Below are positions 24,179 to 36,610 of a stretch of DNA of 64,000 nt, one piece after another. The stretch lies in contig NC_085059.1 of assembly GCF_963662255.1 (NCBI RefSeq), positions 5,117,234 through 5,181,233 of the forward strand, written 5' to 3'. The position numbers and the translations under genes were made by a program. The notes beneath the pieces are model-generated. The model ran no database searches. It worked only from the letters and a program-made list of their open reading frames with translations, and was not told the DNA's origin. This DNA comes from Cinclus cinclus. Its lineage: Eukaryota; Chordata; Aves; Passeriformes; Cinclidae. The stretch's first letter is position 1. Every line of letters begins with the position of its first letter.

Positions 24179-24194
24179 GGCCAACAGCGACACC
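24179..24194 (-). promoter_or_regulatory. CGCT-box-like conserved sequence element of GB3 promoter
   Basis: The transcribed strand reads GGTGTCGCTGTTGGCC about 300 bases upstream of the ATG, in the GB-shared flank 23883-24294. Confidence 0.65.
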
Positions 24195-24294
24195 CGGAGG
24201 CGCCGCCGCGCCGCTGCAGCCGCCGGATGGCCGCGCTCAAGGGGGCCCGGCTTTGGGCGGGGCTCAGCGCCTGAGCCGGCTCTGGCCTCTCTCC

Positions 24295-27200
24295 CCGATT
24301 GCAATCTGCAAGCGCAGACCCAGTGCCTTTATTATAAGTAGGAACCCTATGACTACACCAGTACCATCAGTCTATGACCGATTTGTTTTCCTGTAGCTGC
24401 AATAGACACATAAACATGTACTGCCCCTTATGGGAGTCCTTTGCATCCTCTGGTTTGAGATGGCACGAAAACCATGAAGGAAATACCTCTTCCGTAAAAC
24501 ATAAATTGTTGCTGTCATGCACAGTCAAAGAACTGAAGATTCCTGAGATGCTTTACAGTTTAATTGTCCCTGTGATACCCGAGATACCGGTTGTCCACCA
24601 CCTAAGTGAAACCGGTGTAAATCTGAAGGACCTTTTTACAGTGATTAACACTTGTAGAGAAGTATGAAGCCCAGAAGCAGCGGATCTGCTCCCAGAAAAA
24701 TGGCACTTTACCTACATACCTGACAAAGATTGAGAAAGTGCAAGGCTGTGCAAACTCTGCCCTGTGTTCATCCTTACACTCTCTTCTTCCATCCTCAAAA
24801 CCTTACGTGCTTTCCATGGAAACTCAAAAATCAGGGCTCCTACAGTACTTGATTTCACATTTCCATTGTTTTGATTTTCCTACCCTCTAGGCAGAAGTCC
24901 CAACGTCTGCACAATCCATTTTAGGACTGCAAAATCAGCGGAATGGTTTTCAATTGATTCTGAAGATTCATATGCAAACCCCAAAGTTACATCTGACCTC
25001 GTCCGTGAGATACTGCTTCTCTTTTCTGGTGCTTTACTGCAATGCAACCTTAAAAGCTCTTTCCCAGGGCACCTGGAAACTCACTGAGGCCTCAAGGTGC
25101 AAGCCAGACAAGCCGCAGGAATATTAAAGGACTGCGAGGTCTCTCTGACTGGACTAAATTACTTCTCTAAGCAGGAGAACAACAGAAATCCTTGGCACTT
25201 ACTAAATCAATGAAGCCAAACCAAATAGCTCCCACTGCCATACGTGGGGCCAGTCATTCGCTACTGTGACACATCAGGGCCTGTGCAGTGCAGAAATCAC
25301 ACAAGGAGCACGTAGCTGTGTAGTTCTCAGAGATACAAGAAGAATCCCCAGCTAAGTGGAATTGGGCAGCAGCATTTTACAGCTCCCTGCTTGCGTTAAG
25401 CAGTTTTTTATACTTCCCACACACAGCGTTCTGTCTTTATTTGCTTCTCAATGGAAGTTACCATTTCCTGCAAAGCAGCACTCACAAATGGGACAGAAAC
25501 ATGAACCATGGCCTTCCTGGAAACAGAGCCAAATTTGAGACCCAAGGTGGAAAATGTAATTAGCACTCTCCTAAGGTCTCTGTCAAGCTATGCACTCCCC
25601 CTGTTTTATCATATCCACTGATCCACAGAGATGTGACTTCTCCTGAGGTCGTTTTTACAGCTCTGTACACATGACAAAATCAGAACACAGAATGCCCTCC
25701 TCACATTCCTTGCTCCGCATCAGCTGCAATAACATACCAAGAAAAGAAAACCACACAAGCAAGGCAAGGATGCACTGGGAATGCTTTCAGAGAAACTCAC
25801 CAAGAGGAAATCTCAGTCTTCACTCTGGGCAAGGAAATTCATCCCCGCGAGCACCTGGAACCCACTGAGGTCTCAAGCTGGAATTGTGACCCTGCCTGAA
25901 ATCCTCTTCTGGACTACAAGTGTGACTTCATTTCATTAAATAGATAAAAACTCTCGTCTGCTTTTCTACTATGTGGCCTGCTCGTACTCCACAAATTTGA
26001 AAGCCCAAGTTTAAAGGCCTAACTTGTGTCAGCTCTAACAGCTACATAGGAACCATATCTAATATCTAGAGGTAAGGCCCGCCAAATAATTTCATTGGAG
26101 AAAAAACAACTAAAAATGCATAGAACCGTAAATATGTGATCCATGTAACACCTAGGGAAAACTGAATATTTACACCAACCCTTGAGATATTTCAAAATAT
26201 GACACAGCAGCTCTTGCACCTGCCCTGTCTCTGTGCAGGCAGAATGCTCAGACATCACCCAACAGGGACCCCCTTGCAGACAGACACCTCTGGAAGAAGT
26301 TTTCCACACAACTTCTCCTTATGGAGAACAGGGATCACAACACAGGTGCACGCACAGGAGCTCTGCTCATCACTGATATTTGAAGAACTGTAAAGTGTTC
26401 TAACAGTCATAAGTAATAGGAAGCTCAGTTAAAAACTCAGATCTGAATCCGCTCAAAGATGTCATCGTTCTTTCTAAGCACATGAACATTTTTGAATATA
26501 CGTCACTCCACAACCATTAATGTGAAGTTTATATCCACATCCAAGAGTTGCCACTCACAGGGAAGAGCTATGTCAGACATGACAGAGTGACTTTCTGGCA
26601 AGTACTTCAAATATCAAGTCCAAAACCCCTGACTTCACTGGTAAATTAGACTCTCCCATCCCTGTATTCCTACCAATTTCAGTACCACCAAAACATCATC
26701 CGTAACATCACACAAGCAAGAGCCATTAAAAACATCCGAAGGTTTGCTGGAGGCTTGGCAAGGCTCGGTACAACCACAATGAAACTCTACATCACAATTG
26801 TAGCAAGGCTGTATAGCTAGAGAAAATGACATTTCCCATAGCAGTTGTTAGACACAGAACTCCTGAAGCGTGCACTTCCCTGGGTATTGCTTGCAGACAA
26901 ATTCATGGGAGGATCGCCGTCGTTTTTCTGGACATAGGAAAAGGGCCCTTGGTAAAGGTGGCACAGGCATGACAAGAAGTGACAGCCAGATTAGTGGATC
27001 ATAGAATCCCCCCTCTTTCCCTGACTTGGGACAAGTCTCTCCCCGGGGCCAATCCCTCCCTGACTCTTCACCAGGAGTACGTTACACGTAAGATCAGGGA
27101 TTCTGGAGACAATTTCATATAACGTTTCAGACACACGCAGACTCACCTTTACCTGGTCATGGCAAGCAAGTCAACAGTTTATAACTATCTTTCACAGAGA

Positions 27201-28528
27201 GCCCATTACAGGAAAGCAAATTTATGAACCCACAACATGGCCATTTATAACTTGAGTGTATTCATTTCATGTAATCCACCGATGGACCATGGAAGTTAAA
27301 ACAACACCTGCTTTCCCTCCCCCAGTACTTCGTCACACGCTGTACCTGCTAGAGTCTCCTCAAACTCGTTACAGATTATGTGGCCCTCTCTGCTCTTTAC
27401 CATTACCAGATGTACTCCAATGAAAGAAAAGCTGCAGTGACAATTTACCGTGGCTAACATTTAACTTCTTAACGCGTGTGCACGTGAGAAATAAGACAAT
27501 TTCTCCCATTAAAAAAATGAAGGAAACACATCTATGAAGGTCTTCCTCTTTCGAGTTCTAAAATTGAAAGGCATGTATGGGACAGACAAGCAAATGAAAG
27601 AGATATGATCAGATACCAGCAAATAAAAAGCCCCATCTTGAGATCAGTACAAAGAACAAGGTAAGAAGATAACGTCTGCAGAAATGAAAGGATCATGCTC
27701 AGCTAGATTACGCCTCTTGGAGAAAACAGATAATCTACGTATTAAAAGTAGGCATGGAATAAATTTCCTTATTGCAAAACTCCCACGGAGATATTTCAGA
27801 TTAGAATATAGAAGGCTATGAATCAAATACATTACATTCACCTGTAAGCACACGGCAGAAACACTCCACGGCTCTCAACAGAGCTGCACTAATGTCTGTT
27901 AAGCCACACTTAGGTGGGAAGGAGAAAATTGTGTTACACCGCACTACAGATGGACACCGAAATCTTGAATGCCCTGAAAGTCTTTCACACATAAAGCACA
28001 GTCTTTTCATCTCCTGCCTCTAACAGTTTACATGTTTGTTCTGCACCTTGAAAGTTTGAAAGCCGTTTCCATCAAATTGGAAATTCAGGCTATTTCCCTC
28101 CAACACGCAGCAGAATAACCGATAGACTCCAAACAGCTCTCTTTACATCTCTGTATTAAGAGGGAAGAAATATATATCTGTGAAATACAATTCAGAGAAG
28201 AAGCAGGAAGGAGGTAAAACACAACCTGTCCTACAAAAGATACTGGGACAGTGATGATCACACGTTACTGAAACAACTTCATTTAAAAAAAAGCCTGCAG
28301 CGAAGAGAAGCCTCCCTTATCATGCATGCCCCCGAAACTGGAAACCCAACGTCTGAGCCAACGTCCACCGTGGCACAAAACAAAAGCACCGCAATCAGCA
28401 CTTCCCTAAAACAAACCTCGCAACCGTAGCCGGCAATCATCGCTCTACAAGACACAGAAAACGCAGAGAAAGAGTAGAGAAGCAGTAGAAGATAGAATAG
28501 CGAAGGAAATTTGGGACGAGGAACTCAC
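24295..28528. other. Spacer upstream of GB3, up to GA3 splice donor
   Basis: This is a 4.2-kb AT-rich spacer copied at 49882-54115. It has a diverged shared spacer element (about 26185-26400). A stretch near 25460-25540 resembles 38220-38300 in the GB4-GA4 spacer. No gene is supported. The GA3 donor GTGAGT lies at 28523-28528 on the minus strand. Confidence 0.55.
26185..26400. repeat. Diverged paralogous spacer element, GB3-GA3 copy
   Basis: It aligns by eye with 39110-39345, for example around CACCTGCCCTGTCTCTGTGC and CACCCAACAGG, and more weakly with 6640-6860 and 62885-63090. An exact copy is at 51772-51987 through the recent block duplication. Confidence 0.55.
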
Positions 28529-30991
28529 CGAGGGAGCGGCGGGATGGACGGGAAGGGCGGCGGCAGGGTCCTCGTCCCCGAGCAGCGGCGCGGGCTCGTC
28601 GGGCAGCGGGCGGGCCGGGAGGGTGTCGCAGCAGGCGGCGGCGGCCGAGAAGCGCAGCCGGCTCTCGCGCGAGTCGGCCGTGAGCGACACCTCGTGCGAG
28701 TAGGACTGCAGGAAGGCGCGCACGCCGTCGATGCCCACGAAGTGCGAGACGGGCACGCCGCGCAAGGAGGCGCCGCTGTCGGGCGGCAGCAGCTGCTGGC
28801 GGCGCCAGCGGCGCAGGCGCAGCGCCAGCAGCAGCAGCAGGAAGGCGAGGAAGAGGCAGGACACGGCGGCCACGGCCAGCACGAGCCAGCGCGTCAGGCT
28901 GCCGGCCGGCTCGCCCGGCGCCGCCGCCTCGTCGGCCGCGCCGCCCAGCTCGGCCAGCAGCTCGGCCACGCTCTCGGCCAGCACCACGCTCAGCGTGGCC
29001 GTGGCCGACAGCGCCGGCCGCCCGTGGTCCTTCACCAGCACCACCAGGCTGTGGCGCGCCGCGTCGCGGGCCAGCGGCGAGCGCGCCGTGCGCACCTCGC
29101 CGCTGTGCGGCCCCACGCGGAACAGCCCCGGCTCCGTGGCCTTGGCCAGCTCGTACGACAGCCACGCGTTCTGACCCGCGTCCGCGTCCACCGCCACCAC
29201 CTTGGCCACCAGCGCGCCGGCCGGCGACGAGCGCGGCGCCAGCTCCACGACCGACCGCGCCGCGCCCGAGCCCCGCCGCGCCGCCGCGGCCGGCGGCGGG
29301 TACAGCACCTGCGGCGCGTTGTCGTTCTCGTCCGCGATCAGCAGCAGCACCGACACGTTGCCGCTCAGCGCCGGCGCGCCGCCGTCCTCCGCGCGCACCC
29401 ACAGCCGCAGCTCGCGCACCTGCTCGTAGTCCAAGGAGCGCAGCGCGTACAGCGCGCCCGTCTCCGCCTGCACCGACACGTACGACGACAGCGGCGCGCC
29501 CCGCACCCGCCCCTCCGACAGCCGGTAGCGCACGCGCGCGTTCTGCCCCCAGTCCGCGTCCGTCGCGCGCACCGTCAGCACCAGCGCGCCCGCCGCGTTG
29601 TTCTCCGCCAGCCGCGCGCTGTAGCGCTCCTCCGCGAACACCGGCGCGTTGTCGTTCACGTCCAGCACCCGCAGCGCCAGCACCGCGCTGCTCTGCAGCG
29701 ACGGCGACCCGCCGTCGGCCGCCCGCACCGTCACGTTGTACTCCGACACCTGCTCCCGGTCCAGCTCGCCCGCTGTCACCACGCTGTAGTAGCCGCCGTG
29801 GGAGCTCTGCAGCCGGAACGGGACATCCCCTTCGAGCGAGCAGCGCACCTCGCCGTTGGCCCCCGAGTCCCGGTCCTGCACGTGTAGCAGGGCGACCACC
29901 GTCCCGGGCGGGGCGTCCTCAGAGATCTCTGACAGGGCTGAGGATACGGTCAGTTCAGGAGCATTGTCGTTGACGTCTGTCACGATTATTCTGAGATTCG
30001 CCGTGTCGAAAAGGCCTCCACCGTCATATGCCTGCACCTCCAGCCCGTATGAGGCCCCGTCGTCGAAGTCCAGCCTCTGCAACAGACTGATCACTCCAGT
30101 CTCAGAGTCCAGATGGAAAATATTCGACTCTTTCTCTGTGATTTTCTTAAATGAGTATTTCACGTGACCGTTCACCCCTTCATCATTGTCCGTGGCCGTG
30201 ACGATGACGAGGACGGAGCCCACGGGCACGTCCTCGGGCACACGCACCGTGTACTCCGCCTGGCTGAACACCGGCGCGTTGTCGTTCGCATCCACCACTG
30301 TAACACGGATCCGAGCCGTGCCCGTCCGTGCCGGATCGCCGCCGTCACTCGCCCTCAGCACCAGCTCGTGAAACGCCGCCTCCTCCCGGTCCAGCGCCTT
30401 CGCCAGCACCAGCTCGGGACGCTGATCGCCGCCGGGGCCCGCCTGCACGGCCAGCGAGAAGTGCTCGTCACCGCTCAGATCGTAGCTCTGCAGGGAATTC
30501 CGGCCCAAGTCTGTGTCGTGAGCGTCTGGCAGGGGAAACTGCGATCCCGGGGCTGTCATCTCGCTCATTCTGAGATCTATTTCTGTCTCTCGGAATGTGG
30601 GCGCGTTATCGTTAATGTCCTTGATTTCCACTTCGATTTCATAGAACTTCATTTCTCCCTCCACTATCAGCTCACAGCGCAGCACGCATTGCTGCACACG
30701 CTCGCACAGCTGCTCTCTGTCGATCCTCTCCGCAGTCACTAAATGTCCCGTCTTCCCATGTAGAGCAAAATACTGCGTCCTACCTCTTTCTATTAAGCGA
30801 AAGCCGCGATCGCCTAGGTCCAGCAGCTGCAGCCCCAGGTCCTTGGCCACGTCGCCCACGAACGAGCCCTTGGGCATCTCCTCGGGCACCGAGTAGCGCA
30901 GCTGCCCCCACGCCGCCTCCCCCGCCGCCAGCAGGATCACCCAGAGCAGAGCTCGCTGCCGCCGGCCCCAGCGCCTCCCCGCCGAGAACAT
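28529..30991 (-). CDS. PCDHGA: PCDHGA-type protocadherin variable exon GA3
   Basis: This is an 821-codon gamma-A exon starting at the ATG 30989-30991 (MFSAGRRWGRRQR); the upstream in-frame extension starts at GTG and is not conserved among paralogues. EC1 has LLDLGDRGFRLIERGRTQYF and the loop CERVQQC; EC3 contains ITEKESNIFHLDSETGVISL. From mid EC4 on it is the common GA sequence. The membrane helix is at 702-724 and the tail ends in TCG before GTGAGT. It differs from its copy GA5 by two residues: His where GA5 has Asp near the end of the tail (base 28546), and Thr477 where GA5 has Met. The other GA exons with this tail also have Asp, so the His is likely derived. Confidence 0.95.
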
Positions 30992-31226
30992 CTCCGCCGT
31001 GGCAGCTCCCCGCTGCCGCTGAGGAACGGCAGCCTGCTGCTCAGGTACCTGCTCTTGCTGAGGTTTCGCAGCGGATCCTCTGCTCACCGGCTCCGTGGCA
31101 CGGGTCTGCACTGTGAAGACGACAGCAGATCGCCGGGTTGCCGATGCAGGAATCCAGCGATCTAGTGATGGAGCGGGCCCGCAGCGGGCGGGGCTGCAGC
31201 GCTCCGAGCTTCCTCTCGCTCCTCTC

Positions 31227-31242
31227 GGTCAACAGCGGCGCC
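31227..31242 (-). promoter_or_regulatory. CGCT-box-like conserved sequence element of GA3 promoter
   Basis: The transcribed strand reads GGCGCCGCTGTTGACC about 236 bases upstream of the ATG, within the shared GA block 31171-31278. Confidence 0.65.
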
Positions 31243-32108
31243 CGCAGCCTCCTCCCGGCACTGCAGCACCGAGCGCTGCGGTGCTTCCTTGTCCACGGAG
31301 AACTCGCGGGAACGGGACAGAAACCCCAGAGACGTGGGGTCCCGTGCATCGCGGACCTTCTTCCTCGACTTGTCTAACATCCAGCTCTTCTTCGGTCATC
31401 CAGCCCATCCCCACGCACATTGAATACATCTTTAGGGGTTGTGATATTTCTACAGCACCGGATAACAGTTCCTTAAGCTGATAAAATACCACGCTCTTCC
31501 AATAGGCATGCAGAATATAGTATTGGCTTTTTACACCTCGAAACAATCTCCTTCCTTCAACTCCACAGATTTTTATACCAGTCCTTTTTCAAGGACCTTT
31601 TCCTCAGCCATTTTTGCAGTCAAAAGAGCGCCATGTATTATGTGAAATACTTGTGAAGAGTTGAAATGTTCTATCCTCGAATGCCGCAATATAGAGACTC
31701 CCTTAAAATTTTAGACTTTCTTACATTTCAGCTGCACATCTAAGGCTGCTGAGAACCACCCTGACCTCAGCCCAGACATCACTTCGGAATTCTTCCTTAC
31801 AGCTTTACATCCTACTAAGGCTGCGCTGACACCTGGTTCTTCTACGCAGAGTAACTCAGAAGCAGAAAGCAATGAGCCATAAAACAATGGAATCATTCAT
31901 TTTAGGAAAAAAACTCCTATATGATCAAGCCTATGCATTCTCTTTTAGGGGAAATTTCAGAAAAATTAAAAAAAAAAAACCAAACAAACAACTAAACAGA
32001 ACGAAATACTAGAACATACCTAAAACACAATTCTGTAAGGATGTATGAATTGGAAAAAGGGATAAATTAGTAAAAAGATACTTTGAAATACACAAAAAAG
32101 GGTTTGGA

Positions 32109-32190
32109 GTTTCTTTGTGTGGGTTTTGGTTTTTTGTTTGTTTTTTCTTTCAGCTTTTCGCTTCCTTTTTTTGCTTTTTTTCCCTTTGTT
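32109..32190. repeat. T-rich low-complexity tract
   Basis: A run of about 80 bases made almost only of T with G and C interruptions. It is repeated at 57696-57777 through the block duplication. It may be an old poly(A) tail or simple low-complexity sequence. Confidence 0.6.
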
Positions 32191-32721
32191 TTAGTATTGA
32201 AATCCAAAATTACCCCGTCCCGCTGTTGTAGAGTCTCTGTGACACCATTTTCCCGAAAGATGTTAGGATACACGATACATGCATATATCCTCCATTTAGG
32301 GAGCCGCACACTAACTTCCAATGGTACAACAATATCAAAGCTACATTTAAGACTGGAATTTTTTTTAATTATCTATCACGTTCGAATATATTTCGTCGAG
32401 AAATAACAATTAACAAGGAGAAGTAACGTTGTTCCTTAAATTTTGAAATACTGAAAACAATAGCCGATGACAAGGCATAACTCGACTCAGAAACATAACG
32501 AAAGCTACAGATTAAGAGAAATAAGAGTTTCACCACAACTAACGAGGCAGGGAGTGCCTTGTGGCATCTGCCGCGGCCAAAATTCAGACGGAATATAACG
32601 ATTTCACTCGTCAGGGAAATATGAAACGGCAACAACCGCCGCAGCAAAGAACTAATGCAAGGAACCGGATTCCACCACCACGTTCTTAGATACCGCTCAC
32701 AGAAAAAGCGCTTGCGAAATT

Positions 32722-32845
32722 ACACACCTGAGGTACTTCAGCCTCGGCGGGCAACCCTCCCGTCACGGCGCCACTACTCAGGTTCGGTTTCTCGCAGGAA
32801 TCCCCGCCCAGAAGCTCCACCGCAGACAGCACGGACACCGCCTAA
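32722..32845 (-). pseudogene. Relic of a PCDHGB variable-exon 3' end with intact splice donor
   Basis: On the minus strand the frame reads VSVLSAVELLGGDSCEKPNL and onward to a final Gln, aligning with the GB tail VPVLSAEELLGGESCEKPSV. It ends in CAG before GTGTGT (32722-32727), in the same place and phase as real GB exons. Just upstream the frame hits TAG (32842-32844), and no ectodomain or membrane helix follows at higher coordinates. It is thus a 3' remnant of a lost GB exon. The surviving frame and donor suggest a not very old deletion or constraint by chance; expression is unlikely without a promoter. Confidence 0.85.
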
Positions 32846-33403
32846 AGCTACCCACGACTTCCAAGCACACCATTTCTGAGAAAATCAGTCAGGAAGGAAA
32901 ATGCTCCAACACCAAGTTTCAGTGCTCTCTTTTTAAACTCGATTCCTTCAAGTAGACTCATCCATTCTCCTTCCACCGAATACGGATTTGATTTCAATAT
33001 TGTAAAAATATTCTAATTTATAGAGTTCAAGTGTAAAAGACAAAAGCTCTCCGCTGAAGTTGAACATTGGACAAAGGAGGGATCAAGTCCATTACAATCT
33101 CCATCCAGATCTCCACAGAGGTGCGATACACCCTTCCTCATTTCAATCCACCACGGACTAAGGAAAGTCAAACTCACAAAAACAAGACACCGGGAAACAT
33201 GAAAAAGCGCAAGTACTACCTCAAAGGGGAATTATACTCAGACAATCTCAACGGTGGCTCTAACGAAGGAGAAATTAAAAATTTAAGCCACCACACCGAC
33301 ACACTAATGACACCACCCAACTGACATTACCAAGAGAAAACAAGGACAAAAGGGACCACAGCCGAAAGACCGCAAAAAGAGAAGGAGTTAACGCTTTACA
33401 GAC

Positions 33404-35869
33404 CTGAGCTGCTCCCGGCTCAGTGGGCACCTCATCCACAATAGCGCTGTCGTCGGGGCTCGGCTTCTCGCAGGACTCGCCGCCCAGAAGCTCCTCCGCT
33501 GACAGCACGGGCACCGGCGGCGGGGGGGGCCAAGAGGCCTCGGGCACGGCGCGGGCCGGCGCCGCCACGCACAGGTTGTAGGAGTAGGGCAAGGTGCCCT
33601 CGCAGAAGTCGGCCGGGAAGGCGGCGCCGGCCACCGAGAAGCGCTGCGCGCCCAGGCAGCGCAGCACGGCGGGCGGCCCGGCCCGGCGCAGCCGCGCCAG
33701 CACGGCCAGAGCCACGCTCAGCACCAAGAGCGCCGACAGCAGCGCCAGCGCCAGCACCAGGTAGAACTGCAGCTCGGCCGCCGCCGCCTCCTCGGCGCCC
33801 GCCGGCCGCTCGCTCAGCTCCGGCAGCGCCTCCTGCAAGCTCTCGGCCAGCACCACGTGCAGCGTGGCCGTGGCCGACAGCGGCGGCCGCCCGTGGTCCT
33901 TCACCACGGCCACCACACGCTGCTTGGCCGCGTCCCGCTCGGACACGGCCCGCGCCGTGCGCACCTCGCCGCTGTGCGGCCCCACGCGGAACAGCGCCGG
34001 CTCCGACGCCTGCACCAGCTCGTACGACAGCCACGCGTTGCGCCCCGCGTCCGCGTCCACCGCCACCACCTTGGCCACCAGGTAGCCGGCCTCGGCCGAG
34101 CGCGGCACCACCTCGAACGCCGTCGGGGCGGCCGCCGCGGCCCCTCCCGCTGTCGCCGCCGGCCACAGCACCCGCGGCGCGTTGTCGTTGCGGTCCAGCA
34201 CGAACACGCGCACCGTGGCCGTGGAGCTGCGCGCCGGCGCGCCGCCGTCCTGCGCCCGCACCGCCACCGCGAACTCGCGGCACTGCTCGTAGTCCAAGGA
34301 GCGCTGCGCGTACAGCGCGCCGCTCCGCGCCTCCACCGACACGAGCGGCGCCGCGCCCGCCGCGCCCGCGCTGCCGCCCGCCAGCCAGTAGCTCACGCGC
34401 CCGTTGGCGCCCGCGTCCGCGTCCCGCGCCTGCACGCGCAGCACCAGCGCGCCCGCCGCGTTGTTCTCCGCCACGTACGCGCTGTACGCCGCCTCCTCGA
34501 ACACCGGCGCGTTGTCGTTCACGTCCGACACCTCCAGCGCCAGCTCCCTGCTGCTCCGCAGCGCCGGCCTGCCCCGGTCGCGGGCCACCACCGTCACGCG
34601 GTGCTCGGACGCCTGCTCGCGGTCCAGCGCGCTCGCCGTCACCACCTTGTACGAGCCGCCCGCCGACGCCACGATCGACAGCGGCGCCTCGCCCGACAGC
34701 TCGCACCACACCTGACCGTTCTCCCCCGAGTCTGGGTCGTTCACATTCAGCACGGCTACCACGGTGCCGACCGGTGCGTCCTCGGGCACTGGACTCGAGA
34801 GGGACAAAATTGTGATCTCGGGCGCGTTGTCATTCACATCCAGGACCTCCACCACCACCTTGCACTGAGCCACCAGACCGCCACCGTCCCTTGCCTCCAC
34901 CAGTAATGTATAGCCTCTCGTGTCCTCGAAGTCCAAAGCCTCTTTCAGCGTGATCATTCCGGTCTCCGTGTCCATTATAAACTTCTGAAGCACCTTGGCA
35001 GGCATTTTTCCGAAGCCGTAAGTTATGCGAGCATTGCTGCCGCTGTCGGCGTCGGAGGCGGAGACGTTTAACACTCTCGACCCCGGGGCAGCGTCCTCCC
35101 GCAATCTGGCACGGTACCCATCCTGCCCGAACACGGGTGGATTGTCGTTGGCGTCTGTCACATTGACGAGAATCTTGACAGTTCCGGATCTAACTGGATC
35201 TCCGGCATCGACCGCCGTTAGTACCAGCTCAAAAGAGCTCTGCTTCTCCCGGTCCAACGCTTTCTCCAGCACTAATTCGGGCTGATTACTTCCATCAGGG
35301 CTCTCCTTCATGACCAGAGAGAAAGACGGGGTGCTGGTGAGTCGGTAAGTCAGCTGCGAATTGCTCCCTGAGTCAAAGTCTTGGGCACCCTCCAGGGGAA
35401 AACGAGCACCGGCGGGAGTCCATTCCCCTATATCAAATTTAAGAACAGCGTTGCTAAAGGTCGGGGAGTTGTCATTCACGTCCTCGATGGACACCTCAAT
35501 GTGGAAAACGTTCAGCGGGTTGTGCACCAGAGCCTCGAAGCTGACGGAGCAGGTCGGAGCTGCGCCGCACATCTCCTCCCGGTCCAGCCGCTCATTCACG
35601 CACAGGTTCCCGTTCTCCTCATTCACCGTGAAGTATTTCAGCTGCTTCTTGCCGCCAGACGCCACCTGCAGCTTGCGCGCCGGCAGCTCGTCCGCGCTGA
35701 GCCCCAGGTCCCGCGCCAGCGGCCCCACGAGCGAGCCTCTGCCCAGCTCCTCGGGGATGGCGTAGCGGACCCGCTCGGCCGCCGCCCGCCACCACAGGCA
35801 CAGCAGCACCGCGGCCGGCAGCGCTCGCCCGCCGCCCGTGCCGAGCCTCCGCCCGAGCCTCACCGCCAT
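33404..35869 (-). CDS. PCDHGB: PCDHGB-type protocadherin variable exon GB4
   Basis: This 822-codon gamma-B exon starts at the ATG 35867-35869 (MAVRLGRRLG). The signal peptide and first part of EC1 match GB1 and GB3. Late EC1, EC2 and EC3 are its own (EC2 start FDIGEWTPAGARFPLEGAQD, EC3 GKMPAKVLQKFIMDTETGMI). From EC4 on it matches the common GB sequence. The cytoplasmic proline run is two codons shorter than in other GB exons (5 versus 7 prolines before VPV; near 33515-33530). The tail ends CEKPSPDDSAIVDEVPTEPG then AAQ, before GTCTGT. It differs from GB6 by Cys90 (Tyr in GB6), one Asn/Lys in EC2 and the proline indel. Downstream the two exons share flanks; upstream they do not. Confidence 0.95.
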
Positions 35870-36165
35870 TCTCCGCCGCCACAGCTCGCCGCGCCGCTGC
35901 CTCCCGCCGCTGCCCCGCCGCTCCCTTCCGGCCGCTCTCGCCGCACACCGCACGGATCGCCGAAAGGCAGCGCGGCGAGGCCGCTCGGGCCGCACTCGGA
36001 CGCCGCTGCTGCCCGCCTCTCTCCGCCTCTCTCCGCCGCTTTCCGCCGCCTCTTGCCGCTGCCGCCGGTGCCGCTGCCGCTGTGGCCGGCGCCGGGCGAG
36101 CGAGCAGCCTGCGGGGGCAGGACGCTGCGGCGGCGGCGGCGGCGGCTCCAGCGCCGCTCGGCGGC

Positions 36166-36181
36166 GGCCAACAGCGACACC
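36166..36181 (-). promoter_or_regulatory. CGCT-box-like conserved sequence element of GB4 promoter
   Basis: The transcribed strand reads GGTGTCGCTGTTGGCC about 300 bases upstream of the ATG in the GB-shared flank 35870-36281. Beyond 36281 the upstream sequence differs from that of GB6, so distal regulation of the two copies may differ. Confidence 0.65.
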
Positions 36182-36610
36182 CGGAGGCGCCGCCGCGCCG
36201 CTGCAGCCGCCGGATGGCCGCGCTCAAGGGGGCCCGGCTTTGGGCGGGGCTCAGCGCCTGAGCCGGCTCCGGGCTCTCTCCTTCATTACAATCAACAAGC
36301 GCGGAAGCAGATGCGATTAAATCTGAGTAGGCGTTTTCCATACTTTCAGATCATCTCCTTTTGTTGCAGTGAACAATCGGAAGTAAATATGCCAGAGGAG
36401 TAAAATCAGCTACTCTTAATAAAATCGAGGTGAAACTGTCAGAAGAAGAAGCGACCGTATAGCTGGGGAAGACTTTAAAAGCTCTTTAGCGCTGCGGTAT
36501 ATTTTGAATTGTTATATTAATTGGGAAAAATTAATAGTCATAAGGTTATAGTTGCGTTGGAATAGTCAATAATATTCTGTAACACATTGAAGCAAACGTC
36601 TTTTCTCCCT

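Larger units (their letters stand above)
31279..33403. other. Spacer between GA3 promoter and GB4 splice donor
   Basis: This AT-rich spacer is copied at 56866-58990. It contains a T-rich low-complexity tract (about 32109-32190) and a relic of a PCDHGB exon 3' end (about 32722-32845). No intact gene is seen. The GB4 donor GTCTGT lies at 33398-33403 on the minus strand. Confidence 0.55.
22751..36281. repeat. Large duplicated block B, copy 1
   Basis: The block matches 48338-61874 at offset 25,587; right of the GB4/GB6 proline-codon indel the offset is 25,593. It holds the 5' part of GB3, the long GB3-GA3 spacer, GA3, a relic exon and GB4. Visible differences are few: single amino-acid changes in GA3/GA5 and GB4/GB6, and the 6-bp indel. 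The match ends abruptly after the GB-conserved 5' flank (36281/61874). Confidence 0.93.

Noticed and set aside
32083..32406. 107-codon frame on the plus strand and its copy at 57670-57993
   Set aside because: It is driven by the T-rich low-complexity tract and gives a Phe-rich product with no family similarity.
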